Below are positions 41,601-53,451 of a DNA stretch of 64,000 bases, piece after piece. This stretch comes from Amphiura filiformis. Lineage: Eukaryota; Echinodermata; Ophiuroidea; Amphilepidida; Amphiuridae. Both the position numbers and the translations under genes were made by a program. The notes under the pieces were generated by a model that did not search any database, was not told the DNA's origin, and was given only the letters and a program-made list of their open reading frames with translations. The DNA lies in the NCBI RefSeq assembly GCF_039555335.1, contig NW_027305504.1:458501-522500 (forward strand), given 5' to 3'. Every line of letters starts with the position of its first letter. Within the stretch, counting starts at the first letter, position 1.

Positions 41601-44250
41601 AATACTGTTATCAGCAGTAGATGACTACTTCATCAATACTGTTATCGGTAGTAGATAGCTACTTTATCAACACTGTTATCAGCAGTAGATAGTTACTTCA
41701 TCAACACTGTTATCAACAGTAGATGGCCACTTCATCAATACTGTTATCAGCAGTAGATGACTACTTCATCAATACTGTTATCAGTAGTAGATGACTACTT
41801 CATCAATACTGTTATCGGTAGTAGATAGCTACTTCATCAACACTGTTATCAGCAGTAGATAGTTACTTCATCAATACTGTTATCAAAAGTAGATGACTAC
41901 TTCATCAATACTGTTATCAGTAGTAGATGACTACTTCATCAATACTGTTATCGGTAGTAGATGGCTACTTCATCAATACTGTTATCAGCAGTAGATGACT
42001 ACTTCATCAATACTGTTATCGGTAGTAGATGGCTACTTCATCAATACTGTTATCAGCAGTAGATGGCTACTTCATCAATACTGTTATCAGTAGTAGATGA
42101 CTACTTCATCAATACTGCTATCAGAAGTAGATAGTACTTCCGCAATACTGTTATTAGCAGTAGATAGCTACCTCGTCAACACTGTTATCAGCAGTAGATA
42201 GCTACTTCATCAATACTTTTATCAGCATTAGATGGCTACTTCATCAGTACTGTTATCAGCAGTAGATGGCTACTTCATCAATACTGTTATCGGTAGTAGA
42301 TAGCTACTTCATCAACACTGTTATCAGCAGTAGATGGCCACTTCATGAATACTGTTATCAGCAGTAGATGACTACTTCATCAATACTGTTATCAGTAGTA
42401 GATGACTACTTCATCAATACTGTTATCGGTAGTAGATAGCTACTTCATCAATACTGTTATCAGCAGTAGATAGCTACTTCATCAATACTGTTATCAAAAG
42501 TAGATGACTACTTCATCAATACTGTTATCAGCAGTAGATGACTACTTCGTCAATACTGTTATCGGTAGTAGATGACTACTTCATCAATACTGTTATCAGT
42601 AGTAGATGACTACTTCATCAATACTGTTATCAATAGTAGATGGCCACTTCATCAATATTGTTATCAGCAGTAGATAACTACTTTATCAATACTGTTATCA
42701 GCAGTAGATGACTACTTCATCAATACTGTTATCGGTAGTAGATAGCTACTTCATCAACACTGTTATCAGCAGTAGATAGTTACTTCATCAATACTGTTAT
42801 CAAAAGTAGATGACTACTTCATCAATACTGTTATCAGTAGTAGATAACTACTTCATCAATACTGTTATCGGTAGTAGATGGCTACTTCATCAATACTGTT
42901 ATCAGCAGTAGATGGCTACTTCATCAATACTGTTATCAGCAGTAGATGACTACTTCATCAATACTGCTATCAGCAGTAGATAGTACTTCCGCAATACTGT
43001 TATTAGCAGTAGATAGCTACCTCGTCAACACTGTTATCAGTAGTAGATAGCTACTTCATCAATACTGTTATCAAATTGAGACGGCTACTTCATCAGTACT
43101 GTTATCAGCATTAGATGGCTACTTCATCAATACTGTTATCAGCAGTAGATGTCTACTTCATCAATACTGTTATCAGTAGTAGATGGCCACGTCATCAATA
43201 CTGCTATCAGCAGTAGCTAGTATTTCAGCAATACTGTTATCAGTAGTAGATAGCTACCTCGTCAACACTGTTATCAGCAGTAGATAGCTACTTCATCAAT
43301 ACTGTTATCAAAAGTAGATGACTACTTCCTCATCAGCAGTAGATGACTACTTCATCAATACTGTTATTAGCAGTAGATACCTCGTCAACACTGTTATCAG
43401 CAGTAGATAGCTACTTCATCAATACTGTTATCAAAAGTAGATGACTACTTCATCAATACTGTTATCGGTAGTAGATAGCTACTTCATCAACACTGTTATT
43501 AGCAGTAGATAGCTGCCTCGTCAATACTGTTATCAGCAGTAGATGACTACTTCATCAATACTGTTATCAGCAGTAGATGGCTACTTCATCAATACTGTTA
43601 TCAGCAGTAGATGGCTACTTCATCAATACTGTTATCTGCAGTAGATGACTACTTCATCAATACTGCTATCAGCAGTAGATAGTACTTCAGCAATACTGTT
43701 ATTAGCAGTAGATAGCTACCTCGTCAACACTGTTATCAGCAGTAGATAGCTATTTCATCAATACTGTTATCAGCAGTAGATGGCTACTTCATCAGTACTG
43801 TTATCAGCAGTAGATGGCTACTTCCTCAATACTAATGTCTGCAGTAGAAAGCTGCCTCGTCATAGCAGTAGATAGCTACTTCATCAATACTGTTATCAAC
43901 AGTAGATGGCTACTTCATCAATACTGTTATCAGCAGTTAGATAGCTACTTCATCAATACTGTTATCAGTAGTTAGATAGCTACTTCATCAATACTGTTAT
44001 CAGCAGTTAGATGGCTACTTCATCAGCAGTAGATATCTACTTCGTTAATACTGTATGATCAGAAGTGCTACTTCATCAATATTGATGTCAGCAGAAGAAA
44101 GCTATTTCTCCATCAATACTGATATCAGCAGTAGATCGCTACTTCATTTTATTTTTAATACTAATAGCTATTACTTCATCAAAATATCAGCAGTAATTAA
44201 ATAGGCATAGCTACTTCATCAGTACTGATATCAGCAGTAGATATAGCTAG
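38661..44250 (+). repeat. Large minisatellite, 34-bp unit, with higher-order structure
   Basis: The consensus unit is AGCAGTAGATGGCTACTTCA + TCAATACTGTTATC (34 bp). About 140-150 copies remain after removing the foldback element at 40587-41242. Variants at the first triplet (AGC, AGT, GGT, AAA) and in GATAGC/GATGAC/GATGGC/GATGGCC recur in the same order, giving longer blocks. Marker units with TAGTACTTCCGCAATACTG occur near 39340, 40140, 42130, 42980 and 43680. Edges are more degenerate than the middle. 34 is not a multiple of three, so no coding is possible across it. Confidence 0.97.
40587..41242. mobile_element. Foldback transposon inside the minisatellite, 9-bp target duplication
   Basis: 656 bp, flanked by the exact direct repeat GTAGATGGC (40578-40586 and 41243-41251), a piece of the host 34-bp unit that is normally single. 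The left half consists of short tandem units containing GGCGAGTTA, and the right half of the complement (TAACTCGCC), so the element folds back. The right half includes about six units of 32 bp (TAACTCGCTTTTGGGACTTG...). The ends are GGGGACAGG and, inverted, GGGAGCTAT. It has no coding capacity. Confidence 0.88.
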
Positions 44251-44917
44251 GCCCTATACTACATTACCCTGAAATATATATTTTTGATTATTTGTTTTAA
44301 TTGCTGTAATACAAAATTTGAACCTTTGTTCCTCTGTTCGCACTTACTAAAATTTAATGGTTAGGATCGACTCACGTTTCATCTGACAAAACATAATTAT
44401 TATCGGGAGTAGTATAATTCCACCAGCAGAGCGCCATCTTTACCAGTTTTCATAAATGAATGGTGCATGTGTGATAAAGGTTATTCAAATTTTCACCAAA
44501 TACATGTACTTTTCTTGTTCATAAACTGCACATAATTATAATGATTTGAGTTATTCATCTTTTGTTTCAAAAAGTAACGTTTTATTTACAAACACTAAAT
44601 TACATTCTGAAATATCCAGGCTGAGACCATACTACCTAAAGGTATTAAAGGTATTTAGGTATTATGGTCTCAGATCCAGGGTAGCCTGATAATAGTTCTA
44701 GTCCCAGTCCATGTACTGCAACAGCGCCACACCTGTTGTATTCTTTACGTTCAACACACAACCAGCTACCAGATGAAACTCAGCCAAGTTCAGGTGTGTT
44801 CATTCATAGAGAATGCGGAAGTAGCTTGCACTTGAGAAACGTATACAAATCGGCTCAGGTGAGCTGAATGGACGTATAGTGTAAACACGGAAAGTAAAAG
44901 GTGCCTGGACATTTAAT
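44251..44917. other. Upstream region of the LRR gene
   Basis: It holds a possible YY1-type site (GCGCCATCTT, 44431-44440, minus orientation), a hairpin at 44621-44673 and the presumed 5' UTR. No TATA box stands out. Confidence 0.45.
44621..44673. repeat. Short hairpin (about 19-bp stem)
   Basis: CTGAGACCATACTACCTAAA pairs with TTTAGGTATTATGGTCTCAG, one mismatch, around a 13-nt loop. It could be a small foldback remnant. Nothing indicates an expressed microRNA. Confidence 0.6.
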
Positions 44918-45177
44918 ATGGTAATATTTTGTGAGGTTCACAGGATCGAGCGCTCACCTACAATTTTTCCATTGATGAGGGAGAAGCGTGCTTTTTCAAT
45001 GATGTTGATATTATTGTTGATGCTAGTGAGTTTAACGTCAGTGGTGAACAGTCAGTGCAGTAACACTGAAGGTCGTGGCGACACTTCTTCGTGTGTATGT
45101 AACAATGAGACAGTGGCTTGTTCAAATGCTGGGCTTACACTATTACCTGAAGACGTGCAAGCATCAGTATTACTCAT
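44918..45177 (+). CDS. LRR protein exon 1: signal peptide and LRRNT
   Basis: The exon encodes a hydrophobic signal segment (MMLILLLMLVSLTSVV) followed by VNSQCSNTEG and a cysteine-patterned cap C-x11-C-x-C-x6-C, then NAGLTLLPEDV. This is the layout of an LRR N-terminal cap of a secreted or cell-surface protein. The donor ACTCAT|GTAAGT at 45178 leaves phase 2 (AT). The start at 44918 has the better context (A at -3, G at +4). ATG at 44975 would give a more usual 26-residue signal peptide and is an alternative. Confidence 0.85.
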
Positions 45178-48100
45178 GTAAGTAACCATGGTAACTGATA
45201 TGCTATCTATCTCAAAAATAACTCATTCTGTTTTATTTTTAAAATGCATTTGTAGCTATTTGATTTCAACAGAGCCGGTCAAGCTTCAAAAGCATCGAGT
45301 TGAGCTCTTTTCCATTTGAATAGTGAGTTCATGATCGGTCAAGTGCGAATAGGCTCAAGGGCATTAAAAGATCGAGGGTCAGCAACGGCAAGGAAGAATA
45401 TAATAATATGGCCATAATGCGACAGAAATTACATGTTTGCATGCTCTGCTTGCATTTATCCAGCTTTTATTGTCATATTTGATGATTTTTAGCTTGAAAA
45501 TGGCAACTTTTTGTGTGCTTCACAAAAAGTATTGTAGTAAAATTGGGTTCTGCTCATTCAATTTAGTGGTGTGCGCCTGTGATGTTTTTTTTGTCAGTGA
45601 CCTCTGACCTTGGTTGCAGGTGAATTGGAGATGGCTGCTTGCACGAGTGTGTTTACGATGTGAATCTTGATAGAAAACCCGTTTTAAACAAGGGAAATCA
45701 TATGAAATCAATAATAATGAGGTGACATTGTAATTGCAGAGGAATATTGTGATTGCAGAGCATAATTTGGGACGATTGACAGTGATTTTTGTGTGATTTT
45801 GTGCAGTAAGCTTACTAATGAAACTACTCAAGTTGAAATGTGCATCAGCATGATCATGGAACATTGAACACTCAAGTCTGACTCGGAGACCTTCTATAAG
45901 TTACTGAAATATCAAACTGGAAGTTGTCGTAGCATTATAGACTACCATTTAACAGGTGACAGTTATTGAAGTACTTATATGCAGTGTTGTTGTGATTTTA
46001 TGAAAAGAAAACGAAAGAATAACTTCTGTTATATTTATGTGTGCAGTCTGAATCACTTTTCATTTAGAACAATTAGATCTCTCGGGGTCTTCCACTGGCC
46101 CCAAACGTCCACCCGCCATCGCCGCTCGGCCCCGAAACCCATTTCTTCACACTTCGTGGCAGCGGTGGGATCTTGAGATGAAAAAAACAGCGGTGGGATT
46201 TTGAGATGAAAAATAGCGGTGGGATCTTGAGATGAAAAAATAGCGGTGGGATTTTGAGATGAAAAATAGCGCTGGGATAGCAGAGATCAGCGATTGGACA
46301 TGACATGTTATGTGCGATGGAACCAGGTGGCAAAGAACACCGGTGCTACGGAGGACTATTGTCACATTTACACAATGTATTGTTGTCAAGAACTTCTTCC
46401 AAATGAAGAGACATTTTAAACATCATTAAGAGTACAGTAAAGGAACAGTTCCAAAGATGGTCAAGATTGCAGATTTCATGTTCGCTGTGGGAAGTCAACT
46501 GTCGACAGTTGCATCTAATTCTGAGACTGAGTATGTTTTGACGGCTGGATTTGATCGTGTGATTGTCAAGGATCTGGGAATTCGGCAGTGAGAGGACTTT
46601 TGTACTAATCATGTGATGTGGTGGAGGAAGTATTTGATGCTGAGATCAAGTACCGGTGGCTCTACGTGTAATTAATGTTAACTAATCAAGCGAACATGAT
46701 CTGTCTTCTATGGTGTGTTGTAGTAGATATTTGAGATCTAACTACAAAGTGACATTGTGTACTGTACTAAAAGTAAATATGATGCACATTTTATTTTTAA
46801 TGGCAACAGATCTTAACTTTTGATATAAACTTGTGAAAAAGTGTTTTTTTTTGCTGAACTGAATCCTGACCAGGTACTTGTTTTTTTTATGTTTTCAAAA
46901 TAAATATTTTATGTTCAGCTTTTTCACATAATCATTCAAATTATTTCTGGTGCCCAGTCTTGCCTTAACTGGTTGGGCTGGGGACTGGGAACTCTTTGGT
47001 AATGACTGTCTTGCTTTGATTAGTTGGGTAGTTATTTATCACAGAGATGGTTAATTTCTTTGTCACATAATCATTCAAATTATTTCCAGCTCCCGGTCTT
47101 GCCTTAACTGGTTGGGCTGGGGACTGGAGAACTTTTGGTACCGTTATGGCTGTCTTGCTTGGGTAGTTATTCATCACAGAGTTGGTCAATTTCTTTTTCA
47201 CAAATGTGTTCTGAAAATATTTGTTTGCTAATTAAAGCAAATTCATGCTGTGTGGTGTAGGCTTCAAAGGATTTGTTTAAATTCATAGTGCAGCGCGACA
47301 CATTCCAAATTGGGTTTTGTTTTGGTTGTTGTTTTGGACGCGCTGGGACAGCGCTTGGGCGAAGAAGGGGGTTGTGTAGTAAAATTGGGTTCTGCTCATT
47401 CAATTTAGTGGTGTGCGCCTGTGATGTTTTTTTTTGTCAGTGACCTCTGACCTTGGTTGCAGGTGAATTGGAGATGGCTGCTTGCACGCAGTGTGTTTAC
47501 TGATGTGAATCTTGATAGAAAACCCGTTTTAAACAAGGGGAAATCATATGAAATCAATAATAATGAGGTGACATTGTAATTGCAGAGGAATATTGTGATT
47601 GCAGAGCATAATTTGGGACGATTGACAGTGATTTTTGTGTGATTTTGTGCAGTAAGCTTACTAATGAAACTACTCAAGTTGAAATGTGCATCAGCATGAT
47701 CATGGAACATTGAACACTCAAGTCTGACTCGGAGACCTTCTATAAGTTACTGAAATATCAAACTGGAAGTTGTCGTAGCATTATAGACTACCATTTAACA
47801 GGTGACAGTTATTGAAGTACTTATATGCAGTGTTGTTGTGATTTTATGAAAAGAAAACGAAAGAATAACTTCTGTTATATTTATGTGTGCAGTCTGAATC
47901 ACTTTTCATTTAGAACAATTAGATCTCTCGGGGTCTTCCACTGGCCCCAAACGTCCACCCGCCATCGCCGCTCGGCCCCGAAACCCATTTCTTCACAGTA
48001 TGTATTATGCTATATACTTAAGGGGGTACTACACCCCTCCATAAATTTATGACTTTTTTGCATTTTTCTCAAAACTAATAACACAGTGGTAACAAAAGTT

Positions 48101-51100
48101 ATGTATATTATAGGGGCAAGGAATTCAATTACTACACTGAAATTTCAGTGACCCAAGACAAGCGGTTCATTATTTATGATAAGAAATGAGGTACAGCTAG
48201 GATGTACCTCTTTTCCTATCATATATACTGAACCGAGTGTTTTGAGTCACTGAAATTTCAGTGTAATAATTGGATTCCTTGCCCCAATAATATGTGTAAC
48301 TTTTGTTACCAGTGTGTTATTATTTTTTGAGAAAAATGCAAAAATAGTCACAAATTTACCACAGGGGTGTAGTACCCCTTAAGTTATTTTTGGAGTTTCA
48401 TGGATTTTACACCAACCTCCATGCCCCATGGGAAAGGGAGCAGTGGCATGCCTGGACTTTTTGTTGGGGGAGGGGGCACAAAGATAAATATGTGCCAGTG
48501 AGCATTTCATAGTTCAGCCCAAATGAAATTGTTCTATTTGAAGTGAAAGTTGATACATATTGGGTTCATTTAATGCGATCAGTGGCGTAACTACGGGGGG
48601 CAGAGGGGGGCAACGTGCCCTGGGCGCCACCCTTAGGGGACGCCAAATTGACCAATTCAGCATCGATTCTGCGCCCCTCCAAGCGATGAAAGTCAAAATG
48701 TTTGCGTGCTTCACACACATTTCAGCACAAATTCAATTCAAAGAACATTTTAAGACCGATATTCTACCTTCTAGTAACCAAAATTAATTAGTGGTAGGCC
48801 TTATTTGTCCAAAATTTCGTGTGCTCCGCATGCAATTGTTTCAAGAATGGGGGGGGCATTATGTATCCATAGCCCTGAGCGCCACAACCCCTAGCCAGTG
48901 GCGGCGCCACGGGGGGCATGGGGAAAATGCCCCCAGTCAGAACTCTTGCCCCCCTGTTGCCCCCAAAATTACGAAAATTTCCACTTTTTACGGTAATTTT
49001 GCGCAAACTTTGTTGATTTTGCCCCCTGAAATTCACTTTGCCCCCTAATGCCCCCGAAAAAAAATTTCCTGGCGCCCACTGCCCCTAGCTACACCACTAC
49101 CTGCGTCAAAGATACGCTCGGGAGGGGGTAGGGCGGTGCCAATTTTGTTTCTTGCCCCGGGCGCTACCAACCCTAGTTACGCCACTGAATGCGATGCACA
49201 TTTTAACCGTACTAAGAACAAGGAATATTTCCTTTTCTTTTTTTCTTCTTGTGAGTTGCTAGGGGGTGCAATTTTACCCTTGAATAAAAAACCAGACTGG
49301 ATAAAGAAATAATAATTTAAACAATGCATGTAGATCAAGTTAATGTTGCTTTAAAATATTCAACATTGAAATGACTAGCTCTGGAGTGGTAAAGCATATG
49401 GTATTTATGAATTATTTCTGTTGACACACAGACTTGCTAGTATAGCTACTTGTCTTGAATAATTAAACAACTGTTGGGATTTTTTCATCATCTTCTCTTC
49501 ACGATCATGGTTCCCTTCTGTGCTTAAATGGGCTATTCCAGTTGAAATCCATACACCCCGTATGAAAGACACAACCTTAATCTCCCATGCTGGGGGTATA
49601 GATTTCTGATGTAGTCACCAATTCCCCTTTTGAAATTCACACTCCCTGTGTAGAAGATTAAGGTTATGTCTTCCATAGGGGGTGTTGATTTCAATGAGAA
49701 TAGCCAGGGAATAGCCCAATCCTTCTACCTATCGGACTTTCATCATCTGTCGAGGACCAAACCAAAATAAAGTACAATTTTCTGAAGTTGCATAAAAATG
49801 TCACAAATCAGAGGATGATTTAAGGAAGCCCCATCATGCACTGTAAAAGTGTTATCCCTAGAGTTTCAACTGCCACTTTACTTTTCAAATCCCATTGAAT
49901 TCTGTGCAAAAGATGTTGTTTTAGAATTGTGTGTGTGTCATTATTACTTGGTTGATTTCAGATCTAAAGTGATGTATGCATAAAGGATAATTCACACCTT
50001 CTGTAGATAACATAAATTGTGAAATCGACCAGCTTTTTGAAGGTGTTTTTATTGTAAATATATCTGTCCAAATTCAAATTTAACCATGGACGTGTATGCA
50101 GTGGGCGGGCAGTGGTGTCATATTCACTCACACAGCTATGCTAACCGCAAGACTTGCTGGGTAGTGCTTAAATCATCCTCTGGTCATAAATTGAGGGATG
50201 GCCTTTGTTTTTGAACCATTTTGTTTCTTCAGAAATATCAACAAAATAATGAGGATAACTGAAAGGTGACATCCATCTTTGAGATCCATTTCCCTATTTG
50301 CACAGAGCTCCTTATTCCTAGGTATATTTCTACTCCTTGTCCATGGATACCCCCACCCCCGCCCTCCGAGGCTCAGTGCTACACCACTGGACCTAATAAG
50401 GTCACATGTTGGTCAATGTTTGGGGAGTTTGTGTGTATGGACACTTTATACCTGTAATTGTAATTTGAATGACTTATCCTTCTGTTTAAAGCCATTCCTA
50501 TAAGATGAACTCCTTTGCAGGGATCACTTAGTGCCTTTAACATTAATTTATAGTCAACTGTTTGAAAACATGTGGTGTTTAACTGTCTGCAGTAACATTT
50601 TAATTAAAGTCACTATTAATAATCCCAACGAAAGCGTACATTTATATCTGACATTTTGTAGGAATAGCTTATTAAAAGTGAAGGATATAATTCTTATTAC
50701 ATTTTAAATGTTCTTGTCAAATGAAAAGCTAGCAAAATGCATGGATGTAATCAGCACTGGTGATAAGGCCTATGTAATCAACTTATTAGTTTCCTGTCAC
50801 CCGCCCGCATCACCTTTTCAATTTGACCAAAACTGTCATTATTTTCTTTAAAAAGTAAATTATCTGAAAATTGAGATGGAAATAATCAAAATTGAAACTC
50901 TCAAAATGTCTGACATCCCCTGCTGATCATAATCAGCAGTTTTTCTTAGTTGTAGAGGTAGAGCATTATGTGGTAAATAATGAAAATTTAAGGATTACCT
51001 CATCATGTTTCTAGTGATTACAAAAATTGCAAATTTCTTTTCATTAAAATAAAAACAAATTCAAATCTTTGCTCAATCTGTTGCAAAATGTATGTAATGA

Positions 51101-53408
51101 TGATCTAAGCATTAATACCTGTTTTGGGATGGTCTTTCATCAACAATATAGGTAATAGCCATGTAAATGAAAGTTTTAACAATAATGAAAATTTCCAAAA
51201 TAATGAATAATGAAATCATGACCTCATATTTCACTGAAAACAAATGTGACGGGAAACAAATCATTTCATTTCATTAGCCTAAAGTGTGAAGCGCCATTCA
51301 ATTACATTTAGCTGTGAGTGTCTCTACAGACAGACTCTTCCAACTTCTAAAATGGCTTATTGCATCGTGTTTAGTTTTAATCACTTGTAGAGTAGGTTAC
51401 ACCTATACATTTTACAGAAATGCATCAATCTGATTTTTGATGATTTTTTTTCTGAATTAGTGAATCATTGATTGCTTTGGTATTTTGACTAGTTACATGT
51501 ATGTGGATTTGTTTTGTTTCAAATTCACAGTATGTGATTTATAAATGTGGATTTTGTTGGATAGAGAACCCAGGGGTCTGTGCTGTGCGCTTAGCGTACA
51601 CGAGCGACGAGCGTAAACACAGAAGTGATAAACAACAACCATGCTGATTGGCTGATCAACGATCAAGACAGTTGACCCATTGGTTGTCGGCGCATAGAAG
51701 GGGAGAATACCTTGCCAATTTTACATGATCGCTGATCATCAGCGCGTACCCAGACCACGGAACTAATAAAAATTTTACTGATTTTTCTCATAACAATGCC
51801 CGAACATTATACATCACATATGCTATGTTTGTTTTAATCAACAATTTGATCAATTTATAGCATATTTTTAATTATTATTAATTAGTTACCGGTATTGAAT
51901 AAGTGTTGCCGTACATAGCAACCATTGCTATAGCAACTTGTTCTGTTTTACTAAATACAATATACATTAGGCCCACCATATTGTGGTTGTAAATATCTTG
52001 TTTCTTCTTCTACTATTTATGTGCATTGACCCAGGCTATATTCCCTTTAATGTCAAAGTAAAGTCTGCAAAAACAACTCAATTTGTGTGAATTTTGTTGC
52101 ATTTATCGACACAATTGTGATATATTTTAAAAGCCAAATTGTAGGAAAACATTGCTGTACACAGACTCAGAACTGCAGTCTTTAGCCTATTCATGAAAAC
52201 AATGTTGCTGCTAAAAATAACTTGTATTGACAATATTGATGAAAATACTGCAAAAGTCCGTATATTTACGCTATTTGTATTTTTGCCCTTTTATACTCCA
52301 AGCAGCTGCCATAAAAATAAAATGTGTGATTAATGTTTCTGATTTTGTGGGCTTTATAGTCCATTTGTCGAAGCTTAAATTGTGATTTTAAAAATGAACA
52401 AAACAGCAAAAAATCGGCAGAGTGTGAAAGCTTAATGCACAAAATTGGCCAATAGAATGTAAATAGCACATGACCTTGACGAGACAATACTGTATTGTGT
52501 AGCATGTCATTGTGTAGGTGTACTACTACCAGTCCACAAATGTCATGAACATGTATGCAGAGGATTCATATAATAATCGATGGTTTTGAATCATATCAAA
52601 ATGAATGTAGTTGGGATATGATTCAGATATATATCTTTGCAGACAATATAGAGCTTTTGCACAGAAATCTTTATTTCAACCTGTGTATACTTGATTAAGG
52701 GTCTGTGTAATAATTATGAGCCCTTTGCGGAGGGTAAAATTGTAATAATTTGTTACCAAGCCAAAAAAGGAGGAGCAAGCAATTTTTGGCAGGTTGAAAG
52801 AGGGGGCAAAGAATTGTTGGCACACATTTACAGGGCCCCTTTTAAATAACATGCTCTAAAAAGCTTATTATGCTCTAAAAAGTACAGAAATGTTAAAATA
52901 TGCTAAATTTCCTGCTTGTTTAATATACTCAGGTTTGCATTATATGTATTGGGAACCAAAAACTTTGGCATGTGCAAAGGGAGGGACAAATTTTTTTAGC
53001 AGGCTGAGGATCATGAGCGGGGAAGCAATTCAAGCTGAGAGGAGAGCAAGCAATTTTTGGCACGCCATTTGGAAATTTTACCCATGGGGGCTCATAATTA
53101 TTGCACAGCTCATAAAATATTCACAACACACTTCAAGAGAAGGAAGAAAAATATTGTTTATTATAAATAGGGCCTAAATGCAGGTTATATTTTAAGGACA
53201 AATAGAGTGAACAACAGATCATCAAGGACTGGGATGGGATTCAAGGATGTGAAATAGAATGGGATTAACCCATTCTTTCTTTGTTTATTTATTTATTTAT
53301 TTATTTTTATTTATTTACTTATTTATTTTCCCCTTCAATTTCTTTCTTGTCTGCCTGCCTTCTTTCTTTTTTCTTTCTTTCTTCTTTTTTTTTTCTTTTT
53401 TTTTCTTT

Positions 53409-53451
<43 letters not shown>

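Larger units (their letters stand above)
45529..48001 (+). mobile_element. Non-autonomous LTR retrotransposon with 4-bp target duplication
   Basis: Two near-identical LTRs (45533-46151 and 47375-47997) start TGTAG, end CACA and are flanked by GTAT (45529-45532, 47998-48001). After the 5' LTR lies a primer-binding site, TGGCAGCGGTGGGAT, complementary to the 3' end of a tRNA-Leu (from recalled tRNA sequence). Before the 3' LTR lies a polypurine tract, GAAGAAGGGGG. The internal part is only 1.2 kb with no gag or pol domain, so it must be mobilised in trans. It sits in sense orientation in intron 1 of the LRR gene. Confidence 0.9.

Noticed and set aside
38661-44250. CRISPR-like array
   Set aside because: The units are directly adjacent 34-bp tandem repeats with no unique spacers, in an animal genome; it is a minisatellite.
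44621-44673. microRNA precursor
   Set aside because: Near-perfect short stem without flanking pairing or conservation evidence; more like a small foldback.
45979-46176. Identical short frames at 45979 and 47825
   Set aside because: They are the same piece of the two LTRs, not duplicated genes.
46457-46591. 44-codon frame in the LTR element as a gag remnant
   Set aside because: Too short, with no zinc knuckle or capsid motif.
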